Shown in pieces: positions 1 to 10,808 of a stretch of 64,000 nt of DNA; position 1 is the stretch's first letter, and each line of letters opens with the position of its first letter. The position numbers were made by a program, and so were the translations under genes. Source of the stretch: Caenorhabditis elegans (lineage: Eukaryota; Nematoda; Chromadorea; Rhabditida; Rhabditidae); NCBI RefSeq assembly GCF_000002985.6, contig NC_003284.9:1736001-1800000 (forward strand), read 5' to 3'. The notes below the pieces were generated by a model. That model searched no databases, was not told where the DNA came from, and saw nothing but the letters and a program-made list of their open reading frames with translations.

Positions 1-514
1 ATCGAAGATGTGAGAATACAGCTGAAAGATGTCGAGCTATTGACACTGATTTGTGTTTGACATTCTCATTAGACGTCTGATTCACAAAGTTGCCGGAGAC
101 GTACTGGCTGTAGAATATTCTTCCCATCTCAAACATCCCGATTTTGATGAAAAACCCGGAATCCACCACACACGATCATTGTTAAGGCGAAAGGACTCAC
201 ACTCAACCACGTGACCTCTCAACGTGTGAATTATCACACAATGCTCAATCTTGTAAGTTTCAAAAATTCACACACTCGATTGAAAAATTAAAATTTTCCA
301 GATGGAAAATCATCAAGTGGGCATCAAAGAGCAGATTGTAACCGAGCGGATGCGGATGGTTCGTGGAGCAACATTCTTGAGTTCCATAACCACAATGCTC
401 GAGGAGAAAACTCTTCAGCCAGTACAGGACAAGAGCGATTTTAATGAAAATGGCGAGCACACTCCATTTGGCTTGTTCGAACATGGAGATATTGAAGACG
501 ATTATGTCTATTAA
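1..514 (+). pseudogene. C-terminal remnant of a protein-primed family B DNA polymerase (Polinton/Maverick-like)
   Basis: Three pieces read like the end of a protein-primed family B DNA polymerase. Near 33-60 one frame gives RAIDTDLCLTF, where the polymerase motif C normally has a DTDS core. Another frame at about 160-252 gives VKAKGLTLN, a motif near the thumb/C-terminus of these enzymes. A GT-AG intron (253-301) then joins in frame to 302-514, which encodes MENHQ...DDYVY with KTLQPVQDKSDF and HTPFG, close to the usual conserved tail; a stop codon follows and AATAAA lies near 535. The upstream frame changes between motif C and VKAKG, and stops lie between, so the copy is probably dead or contains unseen introns. 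Family assignment rests on remembered motif shapes, not on a search. Such polymerases in nematode genomes usually come from Polinton/Maverick elements; the rest of the element would lie to the left of the window. Confidence 0.5.
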
Positions 515-1922
515 TTCGTGTATTTTTTGTGAATAAAATAAATTTAATACTTTAAAATTTTCGACAGAAATGATTTTAGAAGAAATGCAAGGGTGGGGAA
601 AACTGATGGGGAGTTGTTCAGCCACCGGTTAACTTTTCTCAAATGTTGAGAGATAGTTAAAATTAGTCGAGTAGACATTCAATTTAATCTATTAGTTCAC
701 TCCTGAAACAAAATTTCACCGAAAATTATGAAAATATTACAATTTCAAAATTTATTATTAATTTTCCATGTCTAATTTTTTAAATTTTTTTTAACTCTAA
801 ACATTCTTCATCCAAAATCATATATCCACGTTTTCATAAAATTTCATTCATCTTGTACTGTTTTTTTGTCGAAAAAAACCTGAAAATTTGAAATATTTTT
901 CTGCACTTTTCTTACAAAAAAATACTGCAAGATACGAAAAACAAAAAAAAATTCGGGTTCGGCAATTTGGGCAGTTGCCGGTTGCCGAAAATTTTAGGAT
1001 TCGGCAACTTCGGCAATTGCCGAACTTTTTTTCGGCAACTTCGGCAACTATATCAATGCCAAACATTTTGTAGCTCAAAAAGCATTCAGAGAGCCTGTAA
1101 AATTTCACTGTAAACAAAAAAAACGATCATATTTTTTGCCAAAACACTCAAAAATATAATTTCAACAAAAAACTTTGAAACCTGGTTGCCGAAAAGTTGC
1201 CGGTTGTCGAAAATTTTTGGGTCCGGCAACTTCGGCAATTGCTGGTTGCCGAAAATCTCGCACAAGGTTCGCCCGAAATTAAGATAAAATCACATACAAA
1301 AAAAATATTTACAAGTTTTTATTAAAAAATGTAGTCAGAAAATAAATTGTAATACTTTGACAGAGTACAAATGATGAGAGCTCGACGATCTGTAATTTTT
1401 TTTTTCTAATGTAAAATAAATATTTTAAAAAAATTGTAAGATTATTTCTGGGAAAAAAAACTCACCATATTGCTTAGATGTCTGCATCGTTCGTTAGTCC
1501 TGCATAGAATTATTTTTTTTCGATTCGGAGATCCAAATACTGTTTGACGAGCTTCCCATCAATTTCGGCTCAGATGGTCCTCTCGATAAGGAATCTCGTC
1601 TCGTCTTCACCCAGACCGCCGAACGACCTCCATTTCATCAGCATTTTCGAAAAATGCAGGGTCGGCAATTTGCCGCATGTTTGTAACCAATTTGACAAAG
1701 TGGAACTGGTCAAACAATGGAGCTGGAAGTAATTTGAAAATTTATCTCTTTTCTTTTTTGTTTTTTTTCTTCTTTTTTTTTCTTCTTTTGTTCTTATTTT
1801 CCTATTGTGTTATGCAGAATCAAACCAAAAAGGAAAATGCAAGTGCTTTCAATTCGATGTGTATAGAAAATATTTGACTATAAAAATATGTCTCGTTTCG
1901 TTATTCTCGTTAGAAAAAAAAA
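515..1922. other. Gene-poor stretch with CGGCAA repeats and a possible exon
   Basis: After the polymerase tail the sequence is AT-rich and mostly non-coding. It contains a dense CGGCAA/TTGCCG block (annotated separately). Around 1518-1680 one frame reads DSEIQILFDELPINFGSDG and continues open to a stop, which could be an old exon, but I cannot name it and no convincing splice partner is visible. The rest holds poly-A and poly-T runs only. Confidence 0.4.
948..1258. repeat. Degenerate CGGCAACTT / TTGCCG interspersed repeat
   Basis: The block consists of many copies of short words such as TTCGGCAA, GCAACTTCGGCAATTGCCG and their complements, arranged as small partial palindromes with AT-rich spacers. 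Period is irregular, about 15-20 bp. It could fold on either strand. It resembles in style, but not in exact sequence, the CGGCTAA block at 38.7-39.2 kb. No coding function is likely although short ORFs cross it. Confidence 0.75.
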
Positions 1923-3103
1923 ATGAAATTCGTCATCCTTCTTCTTCTTCTCCTGCCTTTTGTAAACTCTTCCCGTCCAGATTCGGCAAACGACTACATG
2001 AAATGTGAATACTGCTTGAAAATTGTTCCGATATGTAGAGCTTCTGGAGATTTCAAAAGTGCCGAGCACGCGTATTATGAGAAAATCAGACCGACCTATA
2101 TGATTTACAAACATGCAATTGTGAGTTTTAACATTATATTCGGAGTATATACAAGAATGAGTAGAAACTTTGAAAAATTATTTGAGAACTTTTTAAATTA
2201 AAGTAGATCTTACCAATTTTCCAAAACTGAAGTAGAGAAAAATTGCTTAGAATGATAGAAAATGAACTCTGAACTCTATGACCCAAATATAACTGTTAAA
2301 ATTTTTTATTAAATTTGAATATTCGCGCAAATTAATGAATTTATTTTTGACATTTTTGCGTTTTCTGACATTATTTATTTGTTTTTTTTTCAAATGTGTG
2401 ATTAGAAACGCCGTTTTTTTTCAATTTTTCAAACATTTGTTCGTGAAAAAAACTTTCATAAAAAAAAACAGAAAACCCGAAAAATGTCAAAAATGACATA
2501 ATTAAAGAAGAGGTATAGTCAATGGGGAAATTGTCTTAAAATGTAGTATTTGTACTCAAACACCCAATTATTGCAAAAGAAAAACGGGAAAAATCCGTTA
2601 ACATTGAGCATTTTCAGTCAGAAAAATAGTCGAAAATGCTTTAAAATTTAACTAGGTAGATTCTAGGACACGAGGATAAAAATTTTAAATTTTAATTATG
2701 TTATGTATTGTATTTTTGATAAGTGTTTTATACAATTCCTTTGTCTCAATTTTCTTAAACTTTTTGAGAAAGAAAACAATTAAAGTTCAAAATAATTACA
2801 TTCGAACCTGGATTCTCAAAGTTAAGCTCTCTAGGTTTTAATCTACTTTTCAAAAATGCTCTATTTGAAGTTCTGAAGTTCTGAATATTCATTTGACATA
2901 CCTGAATATTTCAAGCGATTCATTATTGTTTCTTTTTTAATTTGTTCTAGTGTGTAGTTAATTCACGAAAAAGTTTCCAGAAAGTCAGCGGTGACATAAG
3001 TGTCGTTATGAGAGCTGTGGATCATTTGGCCGAGTTTCCCGAGAAACTTCACGCAAGCAACAAAGAGGATCCTAGATCAGTGTGTAGAACTATGTGTTTA
3101 TGA
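1923..3103 (+). CDS. Small secreted cysteine-containing protein, two exons
   Basis: Exon 1 (1923-2120) and exon 2 (2981-3103) join in phase 0 across an 860-bp intron with GTGAGT donor and TTTCCAG acceptor. The predicted product is 106 aa. It begins with a clear signal peptide (MKFVILLLLLLPFVNS) followed by CEYCLKIVPIC, and it ends SVCRTMCL, giving five cysteines in a CxxC...C...CxxxC layout. The spacing recalls saposin-like or other small disulfide-rich secreted nematode proteins, but I cannot place it in a named family. The left boundary of the large palindrome (2648) falls inside the intron: exon 1 is single copy while exon 2 is duplicated in the mirror arm (14461-14583, minus). This suggests that the palindrome copied only the 3' half of the gene. 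Expression is unproven; the ORF and splice signals are intact. Confidence 0.55.
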
Positions 3104-4479
3104 TCAACTTATTAGTTAAACTTGGATCATAGAAATAATTTGTATATTGCACCCAACTTATTATATTTTTGTTAACCATACTGTGAACACAAAATCAATA
3201 AATACAAAATAAAATGAAGGAAATATTGGAAGAAAAGAATTGTTGAAACTGGAATGATTATGAATTGAGGTACAAAAAACAGTAGAATATGAAACAATTT
3301 CAGACATAAAAATTATATTGATTTTGTAGTTTTCATGAGAGTGAGTTTTAAAAAAATGGAACGGCACAGCTTAGAGTTTTGAAAGAAGTTTTTATGACCG
3401 TTATCAAAATCGAATCTGAGTTAATGAAGTTAATGAAGTTGGTTAATAGGTCTGAAAAAATTATATAGAATTTGAAATGAATTCGGTATAGTGATGATCT
3501 GCTGGAAGACTACCTAAAACTATGATAGTTATCACAATACTTTCAACTTGAAAAATGTTGCAAATTTTGTTTTCTACACTCTCTACTCTAAAATTAGGTA
3601 GTACAGCTGGCATCCGGCCGTTGTATATTAGTTTAGATGTTTCAAGTTATCCGCAACATCAAAATTGGGTGTTGAGAAAAAATTCCAATAATTTTTGTTT
3701 TAAAGTTGATAAATTATATTCAAATACAGACTCGTTGAATGTCTACTATTTTTCAAAGAGAGCAGTCTAGTTTGGCACTTGACAAACGTGAAAAATTATG
3801 TGACTATCATATCAATGACCCGAGATGTAACTGAGAATCCCTATTGAAATTATTTGTGAAAACGGAAACTAGCTAGTTAGAAAAAATCGTCCATTCCAAG
3901 CTGGATTCGAATGAATATTGTTTTTCTTTTGCCGAATAATATATGAATCGATTTTGAGGTTCCAAAATGCACAAAACACTACAGAAAAAAGCAGTTTCAA
4001 CATTTACAGAAGCAAAACTATGCAAAAACATGCAACACTCACGAAATTTGTTATGCTAGCTAATAGAAAAATAAGTTGGGCAAAATCACCAACTTCTACT
4101 CGTGCTGAAGTTTTACATGTGTTTCTCCCCGTTGGAAAAATCAGTTTGCCATTTGGTGTAAGACGCGGACCCGCACCCTGGGCGCTAAATCTGTTGGAGT
4201 TTTATGTGTGACAGTTGGAGAATAAGGTCTATAGACAACTATTTTCCACTACGGATCAAGATTCACACAAGTGAAGGAAGACATCATGTTCACCGTGCTA
4301 CCGCCATGTGAGAACTCTGGAGCTTTTCGTGATCCGCGGATTCGTTTAACTACGTACGATCATGACCGCGGGCCGTGATACGTCTCAAGAAACTTTTGTT
4401 TTTCTGGAAACTGTCGTCAAAGAGTTCAATGCATTCCACCTCATCATCAAAAAATTGGGTTCCGTATTTTTTCTATTAG

Positions 4480-4862
4480 TCTTACATGCAAGACTAATTT
4501 TCAATTGACCCGTAGGGGTGCAATACTATTAGAGGCTGCAAGACTAATTTTCGATTGTCCAATAACTTTGGAAAGTGGCCAATATTTTGTAGAAAACTTA
4601 ACTTAATACCGTTTAAACAAGGAAAAATACATACTTTTCCAATATTTTATCAATTATTTTAAAAAACGTTAAGTTCAATTTACCCAACAAATGACAAATT
4701 TTCTGACGTTTCCGCAAAGTATTGCTGGTCAGGCAAAGAGAAGGGTGCAAGACTATTAGAGACTGCAATACAAATAGAGGCTGCAAGACTAATTTTCGAT
4801 TGACCTCTAGGGGTACAAGACTAATAGAGGCTGCAAGACTAATAGAGAAAATACGGTATATT
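4480..4862 (+). repeat. Interspersed GCAAGACTAAT / AGAGGCTGCAAGAC repeat
   Basis: Words of the form GCAAGACTAATTTTCGATTG and AATAGAGGCTGCAAGACTA recur four to six times with spacers. The mirror copy lies at 12715-13090 in the other palindrome arm. It looks like a degenerate tandem block of a dispersed nematode repeat rather than coding DNA. Confidence 0.65.
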
Positions 4863-4985
4863 GATTATTGAACGTCTCTGAAATTGATAAAACGCCAATA
4901 TCAGAACCATTAAAGACATTTGTGGAAACAGATATAAAACCCTGTAGACAGATCGCATGTGTGTGATTTTGACAAAAGTGAGACG

Positions 4986-5159
4986 ATGTCAAATTGGGGG
5001 GGTCATCGAGCTCAGATCGAGTATGCGGCGATGGACAGCATAATACTGTATGACGTTGAAGTTGAATATGAAAGAATGTAAGTTTAGACCGATTATTTTA
5101 TATTAAATGTGATAAAATGTAAAATTTTCAGCATGAATGCAAGAAGACGACGTTTCTAG
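4986..5159 (+). pseudogene. C-terminal exons of a 3'-5' exonuclease-like (RNase D/WRN type) domain, left copy
   Basis: Exon 4986-5077 and exon 5132-5159 join across a 54-bp intron (GTAAGT donor, TTTTCAG acceptor) to give a 39-aa reading frame that starts MSNWGGHRAQIEYAAMDS and ends in NARRRRF. The QIEYAAMDS stretch matches the last conserved motif of DEDDy 3'-5' exonucleases, usually (Q/E)xxYAAxDA. A full domain needs about 170 residues with the earlier Exo I and II motifs. I do not see those upstream, so this is a tail fragment or a gene whose 5' exons are missing. The first ATG may be an internal methionine rather than a real start. The other arm has the same exon pair with a His to Asn change near residue 7. 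Confidence 0.45.
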
Positions 5160-6847
5160 ATCTCCAACTCTACATCCAACTTCTGCATATTGACATCCTT
5201 CGATTTTATTCTTAATTTTATCCTTTTTTTTTAAATTTTTGATTTATTCTCTTTTTTTATCAACAAATATGTTCCAAAAAAAAATTTGAAATAAAAGCAT
5301 TTTTTAACATTGCAAATGGATTAAAATTAGAATTTGAATTATCGTCGATGAAATGAAATTCCTCATTGTCAGTTTTTTGTCAAATTCTTATGTAGATCTT
5401 GCAAAATCAAGAAAAACAGATTATATTAATAAATATTTCAAACACCAAACCGGGAACAAAATCGTGTTCACTATTCTGAACGTCATGGGTTCGTTTCCCA
5501 GTAGTGTGATTTTTTCAAAAATGTTTTATGCCAGACACATATACAATATGAGCCTAGTAAGTGACTTCAAAGGGGTCCACCAGGGATGGCCAAAAATTGT
5601 GTCTCTTTGCCCATTTGTTACAATACCGAAACTATTAATTTGATCTATGTAGATATCTATTTTCAATAATTTCTCAGAACTTTTATTCCAAAAAAAAATC
5701 TATATCCTGAGACAATTTTCTAACATTACTGATTTGACAATGATTGTTCACTGCCGTCAAATGAAAGATCATAGATTTGTAGATTATAGACCATAGACAC
5801 AACGAAAAGATTCAAGAATTTTAGCCCGAAACTTATTTGGACCCCTAACAGAAATTCAAGCAATAACTGTAGTCTTTTCACAAGCCGAAAGATTGTTGAG
5901 TTCTTAATAATTGAAATTGAATCATTCTAACAATAATTCAATTGAGCACTCAATAAAAAAACTACCGTAGTTTTTCCATGTAATTTTTAATTTTTTTAAT
6001 AATAAATCATTCACTTTTTAATGCTGCACCGTACATTCTTACACACGATAATCATTTTTTTTCTCAATATTTATCATATGCAAATGGAGTTCAGGGATGA
6101 AATTGCAAGATGGTATAGCAGTGCCCCCATTTTCTTTTCATTTTTCCCATGAGTCAGCGTAAACGATCACTGAAAAAGTTCCAATTTTCCTCATTTTTGT
6201 GTTTTTGTTTCTCTGCAGAAAATCTGGCATTCATTTTGTTTCTCTCGTTTACAACTGTGTTTTGATTATTCCATTTTTGGTCCGCTCACTCTCATTTATC
6301 TTTTTTTTATCGTCCGGTAACGTGACAGTTTTTCTTATCTGCTGAAATTACACTAGTTTTCGAGTGATTCACCTTTTACTTTAGTATTTTTCTGTTTTTA
6401 TTTCTTAGAAACTGCCTATGCTCATAATTTTCTGCCGTCATAAATTGTCGATTTCTGCACGCCGAGCCCGCAATTTTTTCTAAATTTTAAGCGTAATTTT
6501 CCCAGCCAATTGAATCCTTCTCATCACTTTGCTTTCTAAAAAACAACCCAAATGCGCCAAGATTTTATTATCCTTTTTGTCTGGCTAGGTACTTTACTTT
6601 TAGAGCTTAGAAATATCTATAGAAAGCCCATTTTGTGAAAATTAATATTTCCATGGGCCGCCTGACATTATGTCCTTTTTGATGATACCGTTTAATTCGA
6701 TTTGTGATCTTTTGCTCATGCTGCCCAGAGATGGTATTTTTTAAGAAAATTTGAAATAATTGATTTTTTTTCTCTCAAATTTTCAAACATTGTACTGTAC
6801 GTATTTTTTTTGTTCTCAAACCATTTTTCTTCCAGGTTACAGTCAGT

Positions 6848-7523
6848 ATGCTCTCATCACAAGAAGAGTTCTTCGTCCAATTCAGCATCAGCTGCTGGAT
6901 GCCTTCCTTCAACCTGATGGTGGCTGCTGAGAAGGGACGAGTGTTGCAGCGGGATCCGATGTTCAAGACCGTCCCAAGATTGCTCTTCAAGGAGCTCCGC
7001 CAGCTTCCGGCTAATGACGACATTTCCGATGGTGAATTGAAGAAGAAAGTCGCGGATGCCATCGACCTCTACCTGCCAGAGACCGTCGAGCTTTTGTGAG
7101 TTTGAGTTGCTATTGGATTTAGTGAAAAAGTATTAGCTGGCAAAGTATTGATTTTCTTTAACAGTTATGGGCCCAAAGTAAAACTGCCAAGTCCTTCATT
7201 TATTCCAATTATTAACTAGCTATGTCAGGCGAATCACATTCCACGAGGACGTGATGAGAATCATCAAGAACCAAGCGGCAATGGCAAGAAGGGAGAAGGA
7301 GCTCAATACTCCCAAGCTCGTCAAGCCTCAGGACATGCTCAAACGTGTCAAGCCTGCCGAGAAGAAGGAGAAGATCAAGCGTGGGAAGTCAGCTATCAAG
7401 AAGCAAAGCCCTGTAGTTGAGATGCGTGTTTTCAAGGAGAGGAAACGTGCTCAGCCATGTGCTTCGGACAATGAGAGTTTGTCGATTGCTCAGCGCGTCA
7501 AGCGCATTTGTTTGGACGACTAG
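6848..7523 (+). CDS. 180-aa basic nematode protein of unknown function, left palindrome copy
   Basis: Exons 6848-7095 and 7229-7523 join (phase 2) across a 133-bp intron into 180 codons. A TTTTTCTTCCAG acceptor-like site lies about 14 bp upstream of the ATG, so the mRNA is probably trans-spliced or has an upstream 5' exon. The N-terminal half (MLSSQEEFFVQF to about residue 82) is mixed hydrophobic/helical, and the exon boundary falls at ETVELL. The C-terminal half is strongly basic (KPAEKKEKIKRGKSAIKK) and looks like a nuclear or nucleic-acid-binding tail. I recognise no named domain. The mirror copy differs by a few residues (for example Val/Ile in KKKVADAID, Gln/Glu in IAQRVKR). The acceptor here is CTATGTCAG, weaker than the CTATTTCAG of the mirror copy. 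Confidence 0.6.
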
Positions 7524-7990
7524 GATGTGACAGGTGGGAAAAATCGATATATTTGTTTTGTAATTAAAACTTGAATATTGCAGAGCTTCATGTACTTCTT
7601 CCATCGACACTTTCCCTCGACACGCCTGCACATTTAATTGAATCAACTCATTCAAAGTACTGTTTATCCTAATTTCACCCCCTCACCCTGGCTTTTATTG
7701 ATTTTCTCGATACACTTGCTGAATAGTGTTCCTATCGAAATACGTCCTTATCCCAACAGTTTTCCCTTCACCAACCCGATTTTCTGGTACCACTTTGCCT
7801 TAATTATTTTTTCTCTCCACATATTTTTTTTGCCATTCCCCAAGCATTTCCTGTTGAATATTACCGGTTCTTCTCCAACTCCCCAAGTGCTCATATATTT
7901 ACGCATTTTCCAGTCAATCATTACCGATGATTTTTTATTGTATTTAGTTAGATGAAGAAATTTGAATAGCTCATGAAAGAAAAGACAATT

Positions 7991-8209
7991 TCACTGATTT
8001 TCATAGTCGACGGCATTCGCAATTTTCATCTTCAATGCACTATCGGGAAGATTGTCATGAGTCGTGACCCGGTCGGCGGCGAAATTCCTCGAACAGTATA
8101 CGAAGCACGTGCTTGTTATTGTTAAAATATGAAAAAGGATATATGGCTTACTTTTTTTTCGGTAAAACTTTCCATTCAAGTTGAAGTGGGAGCTTGAGAT
8201 GATTTTCAC
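7991..8209 (-). pseudogene. Diverged third fragment of the 180-aa protein gene
   Basis: On the minus strand, NFAADRVTTHDNLPDSALKM followed by KIANAVDYEN aligns with ELRQLPANDDISDGELKKK followed by (V/I)ADAID of the two palindrome copies. At DNA level the words GGCATTCGCAATTTTCATCTTC and AAGATTGTCATGAGTC parallel the exon-1 end of those copies. Only this short homologous segment remains, with an unrelated N-terminus, so it is a gene fragment. It is much more diverged than the two arm copies, so an older duplication preceded the palindrome. Confidence 0.6.
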
Positions 8210-8548
8210 TTCTATTTTAATAGAAGGCGCATTTGAAGGCGCGAGACAGGCAGGCGTTTTGTCGCCTACAAGGAAGCCCTACCACAGACTTTCAGAGCAT
8301 AGTATGACTACGCAAATATACTGAAAACTCATCAGAAACGTTGAATCTACAGGTGGTGTCTCCTTTTTTTTTTTTGACTTCGTCGCACTTCTTCAGAGTT
8401 CATGCATAGTTCAGATCTTTCTGTAAAAGTGCGTGAGAAAGCTCTGGCAAAATGCTGAGACAGCGTTTCTGCGCAGACGCACTATGCGCCACTCCTGATG
8501 AGCTTTTTCCTTTCAATACTTAATTGCTAATTGGCCGCCAGGTTACTA

Positions 8549-8655
8549 TGGGCCTGTGGTGTAGTGGTTAACACACTGGTCTTGTGAGTCGGACTTTAAA
8601 TCCCGGCTTCAAGTTCAAAGCCAGAGACGTCGGTTCGAATCCTTCCGGGTTTCTT
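8549..8655 (+). pseudogene. tRNA-like sequence (Val/Thr-like 5' half)
   Basis: GGGCCTGTGGTGTAGTGGTT followed by AACACAC has the form of a tRNA acceptor/D-arm (A box). An anticodon-like stem CTGGT/GTCGG encloses CTTGTGA (anticodon TGT if real). A B-box-like GTCGGTTCGAATCC lies near 8630-8643, but about 35 extra bases separate it from the anticodon arm and the acceptor ends do not pair well. It is best read as a tRNA pseudogene or tRNA-derived repeat. A second B-box-like word, GGGGTTCGATCCC, sits at about 8759-8771. Confidence 0.35.
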
Positions 8656-9525
8656 CTAGGGTTCCTTCGGGTGTTTTTTGTTTTTTAGATTATTATCCTA
8701 AAAGCAAGAATTTATGAACATTTGGTGTTTTGGTAAAGTTCTGCTCTGCACAGAAGACCGGGGTTCGATCCCGCCAGAGGTCAATATTTTTTTGGTTTTT
8801 ACTCGGTGCCATTGCTCATAGTCTTGATGATTTTTACAAAGTTTTCGATGAGCTTGCAGCATCAAATATACTAAAGATCATCATGTATCCATCGCTCATG
8901 ATGCTATCGCACCTCCAAATCCTGATATTGCTGAAAAATTATTCTATGTTCCAAAAAAAAAGACCAACATTCTACAAGTTCGAGCCAATGCCAGGTTTGT
9001 CTAGTGCATTTTAATTTAATTGGAACTTCATGGATCGATTTCATTCCATTTTAAACAGCCCCGAAAAAATTTTTATTAATATAATCTGATTTTCCTGATT
9101 CAAGTGTGACAGTACAGACAAAAAGGAGAATTGCAAGATCTACCAAGAATTTGATTTTTTTCCATGAGCTATTCAAATTTCTTCATCTAAATGCATATGT
9201 ACAATAAAAAAATCATCGGTAATGATTGACTGGAAAATGGGTAAATATATGAGCACTTGGGGAGTTGGAGGAGAACCGGTAATATTCAACAAGAAATGTT
9301 TGGGGAATGGCAAAAAAAAATGTGGAGAGAAAAAAAAATTAAGGCAAAGTGGTACCAGAAAAAAAAGGGGGTAAAATCAGGATAAACAGTACTTTGAATG
9401 AGTTGATTCAATTGAATGTGCAGGCGTGCCGAGGGAAGGTGTCGATGGAAGAAGTGTGTAGAGCTCTGCAATATTCAAGTTTTAATTACAAAACAAATAT
9501 ATCGATTTTTCCCACCTGTCACACC

Positions 9526-10201
9526 CTAATTGTCCAAACGAATGCGCTTGACGCGCTCAGCAATCGACAAACTCTCATTGTCCGAAGCACATGGTTGAGC
9601 ACGTTTCCTCTCCTTGAAAACACGCATCTCAACTACAGGGCTTTGCTTCTTGATAGCTGACTTCCCACGCTTGATCTTCTCCTTCTTCTCGGCAGGCTTG
9701 ACACGTTTGAGCATGTCCTGAGGCTTGACGAGCTTGGGAGTATTGAGCTCCTTCTCCCTTCTTGCCATTGCCGCTTGGTTCTGGATGATTCTCGTCACGT
9801 CCTCGTGGAATGTGATTCGCCTGAAATAGCAAGTTAATAATTGGAATAAATGAAGAACTTGGCAGTTTTACTTTGGGCCCATAACTGTTAAAGAAAATCA
9901 ATACTTTGCCAGCTAATACTTTTTCACTAAATCCAATAGCAACTCAAACTCACAAAAGCTCGACGGTCTCTGGCAGGTAGAGGTCGATGGCATCCGCGAT
10001 TTTCTTCTTCAATTCACCATCGGAAATGTCGTCATTAGCCGGAAGCTGGCGGAGCTCCTTGAAGAGCAATCTTGGGACGGTCTTGAACATCGGATCCCGC
10101 TGCAACACTCGTCCCTTCTCAGCAGCCACCATCAGGTTGAAGGAAGGCATCCAGCAGCTGATGCTGAATTGGACGAAGAACTCTTCTTGTGATGAGAGCA
10201 T
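9526..10201 (-). CDS. 180-aa basic nematode protein of unknown function, right palindrome copy
   Basis: On the minus strand exon 1 is 10201-9954 and exon 2 is 9820-9526, with a 133-bp intron and a canonical TATTTCAG acceptor. The reading frame is intact and again 180 codons. Differences from the left copy include KKKIADAID, RIIQNQ and an IAERVKRIRLDN end. The C-terminal third is lysine/arginine rich. Having the better acceptor, this may be the expressed copy. Function unknown; a nuclear role would fit the basic tail but is inference. Confidence 0.6.
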
Positions 10202-10808
10202 ACTGACTGTAACCTGGAAGAAAAATGGTTTGAGAACAAAAAAAATACGTACAGTACAATGTTTGAAAATTTGAGAGAAAAAAAATCAATTATTTCAAAT
10301 TTTCTTAAAAAATACCATCTCTGGGCAGCATGAGCAAAAGATCACAAATCGAATTAAACGGTATCATCAAAAAGGACATAATGTCAGGCGGCCCATGGAA
10401 ATATTAATTTTCACAAAATGGGCTTTCTATAGATATTTCTAAGCTCTAAAAGTAAAGTACCTAGCCAGACAAAAAGGATAATAAAATCTTGGCGCATTTG
10501 GGTTGTTTTTTAGAAAGCAAAGTGATGAGAAGGATTCAATTGGCTGGGAAAATTACGCTTAAAATTTAGAAAAAATTGCGGGCTCGGCGTGCAGAAATCG
10601 ACAATTTATGACGGCAGAAAATTATGAGCATAGGCAGTTTCTAAGAAATAAAAACAGAAAAATACTAAAGTAAAAGGTGAATCACTCGAAAACTAGTGTA
10701 ATTTCAGCAGATAAGAAAAACTGTCACGTTACCGGACGATAAAAAAAAGATAAATGAGAGTGAGCGGACCAAAAATGAAATAATCAAAACACAGTTGTAA
10801 ACGAGAGA

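Larger units (their letters stand above)
2648..7976 (+). repeat. Left arm of a 12.3-kb palindrome
   Basis: This 5.3-kb arm is matched in reverse complement by 9163-14916. Outer ends share TAACTAGGTAGATTCTAGG (left from 2649) and inner ends share the sequence around GAATAGCTCATG. The arms look nearly identical over most of their length by eye, apart from two large indels and scattered substitutions. The arm carries the secreted-protein exon 2, an exonuclease-tail exon pair and one copy of the 180-aa basic protein gene. High similarity of both arms suggests either recent origin or ongoing gene conversion. Confidence 0.95.
7977..9162. other. Spacer of the large palindrome
   Basis: This 1.2-kb central spacer is not shared between the arms. 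It contains a diverged minus-strand piece of the 180-aa gene (about 7993-8100), two tRNA-like stretches (about 8549-8655 and 8736-8785) and, at 9063-9160, a fragment similar to 12130-12185 in the right arm (ATTTATTAATATAATCTG followed by a GCAAGATCTAC word). Confidence 0.7.

Noticed and set aside
3918-4211. 97-codon ORF duplicated at 13353-13646
   Set aside because: Both copies lie in the palindrome arms, no domain or splice context; duplicated by the palindrome, not evidence of a gene.
5353-5643. 96-codon ORF duplicated at 11919-12209
   Set aside because: Same reason; it also contains a tRNA B-box-like word (GGGTTCGTTTCC) but no cloverleaf.
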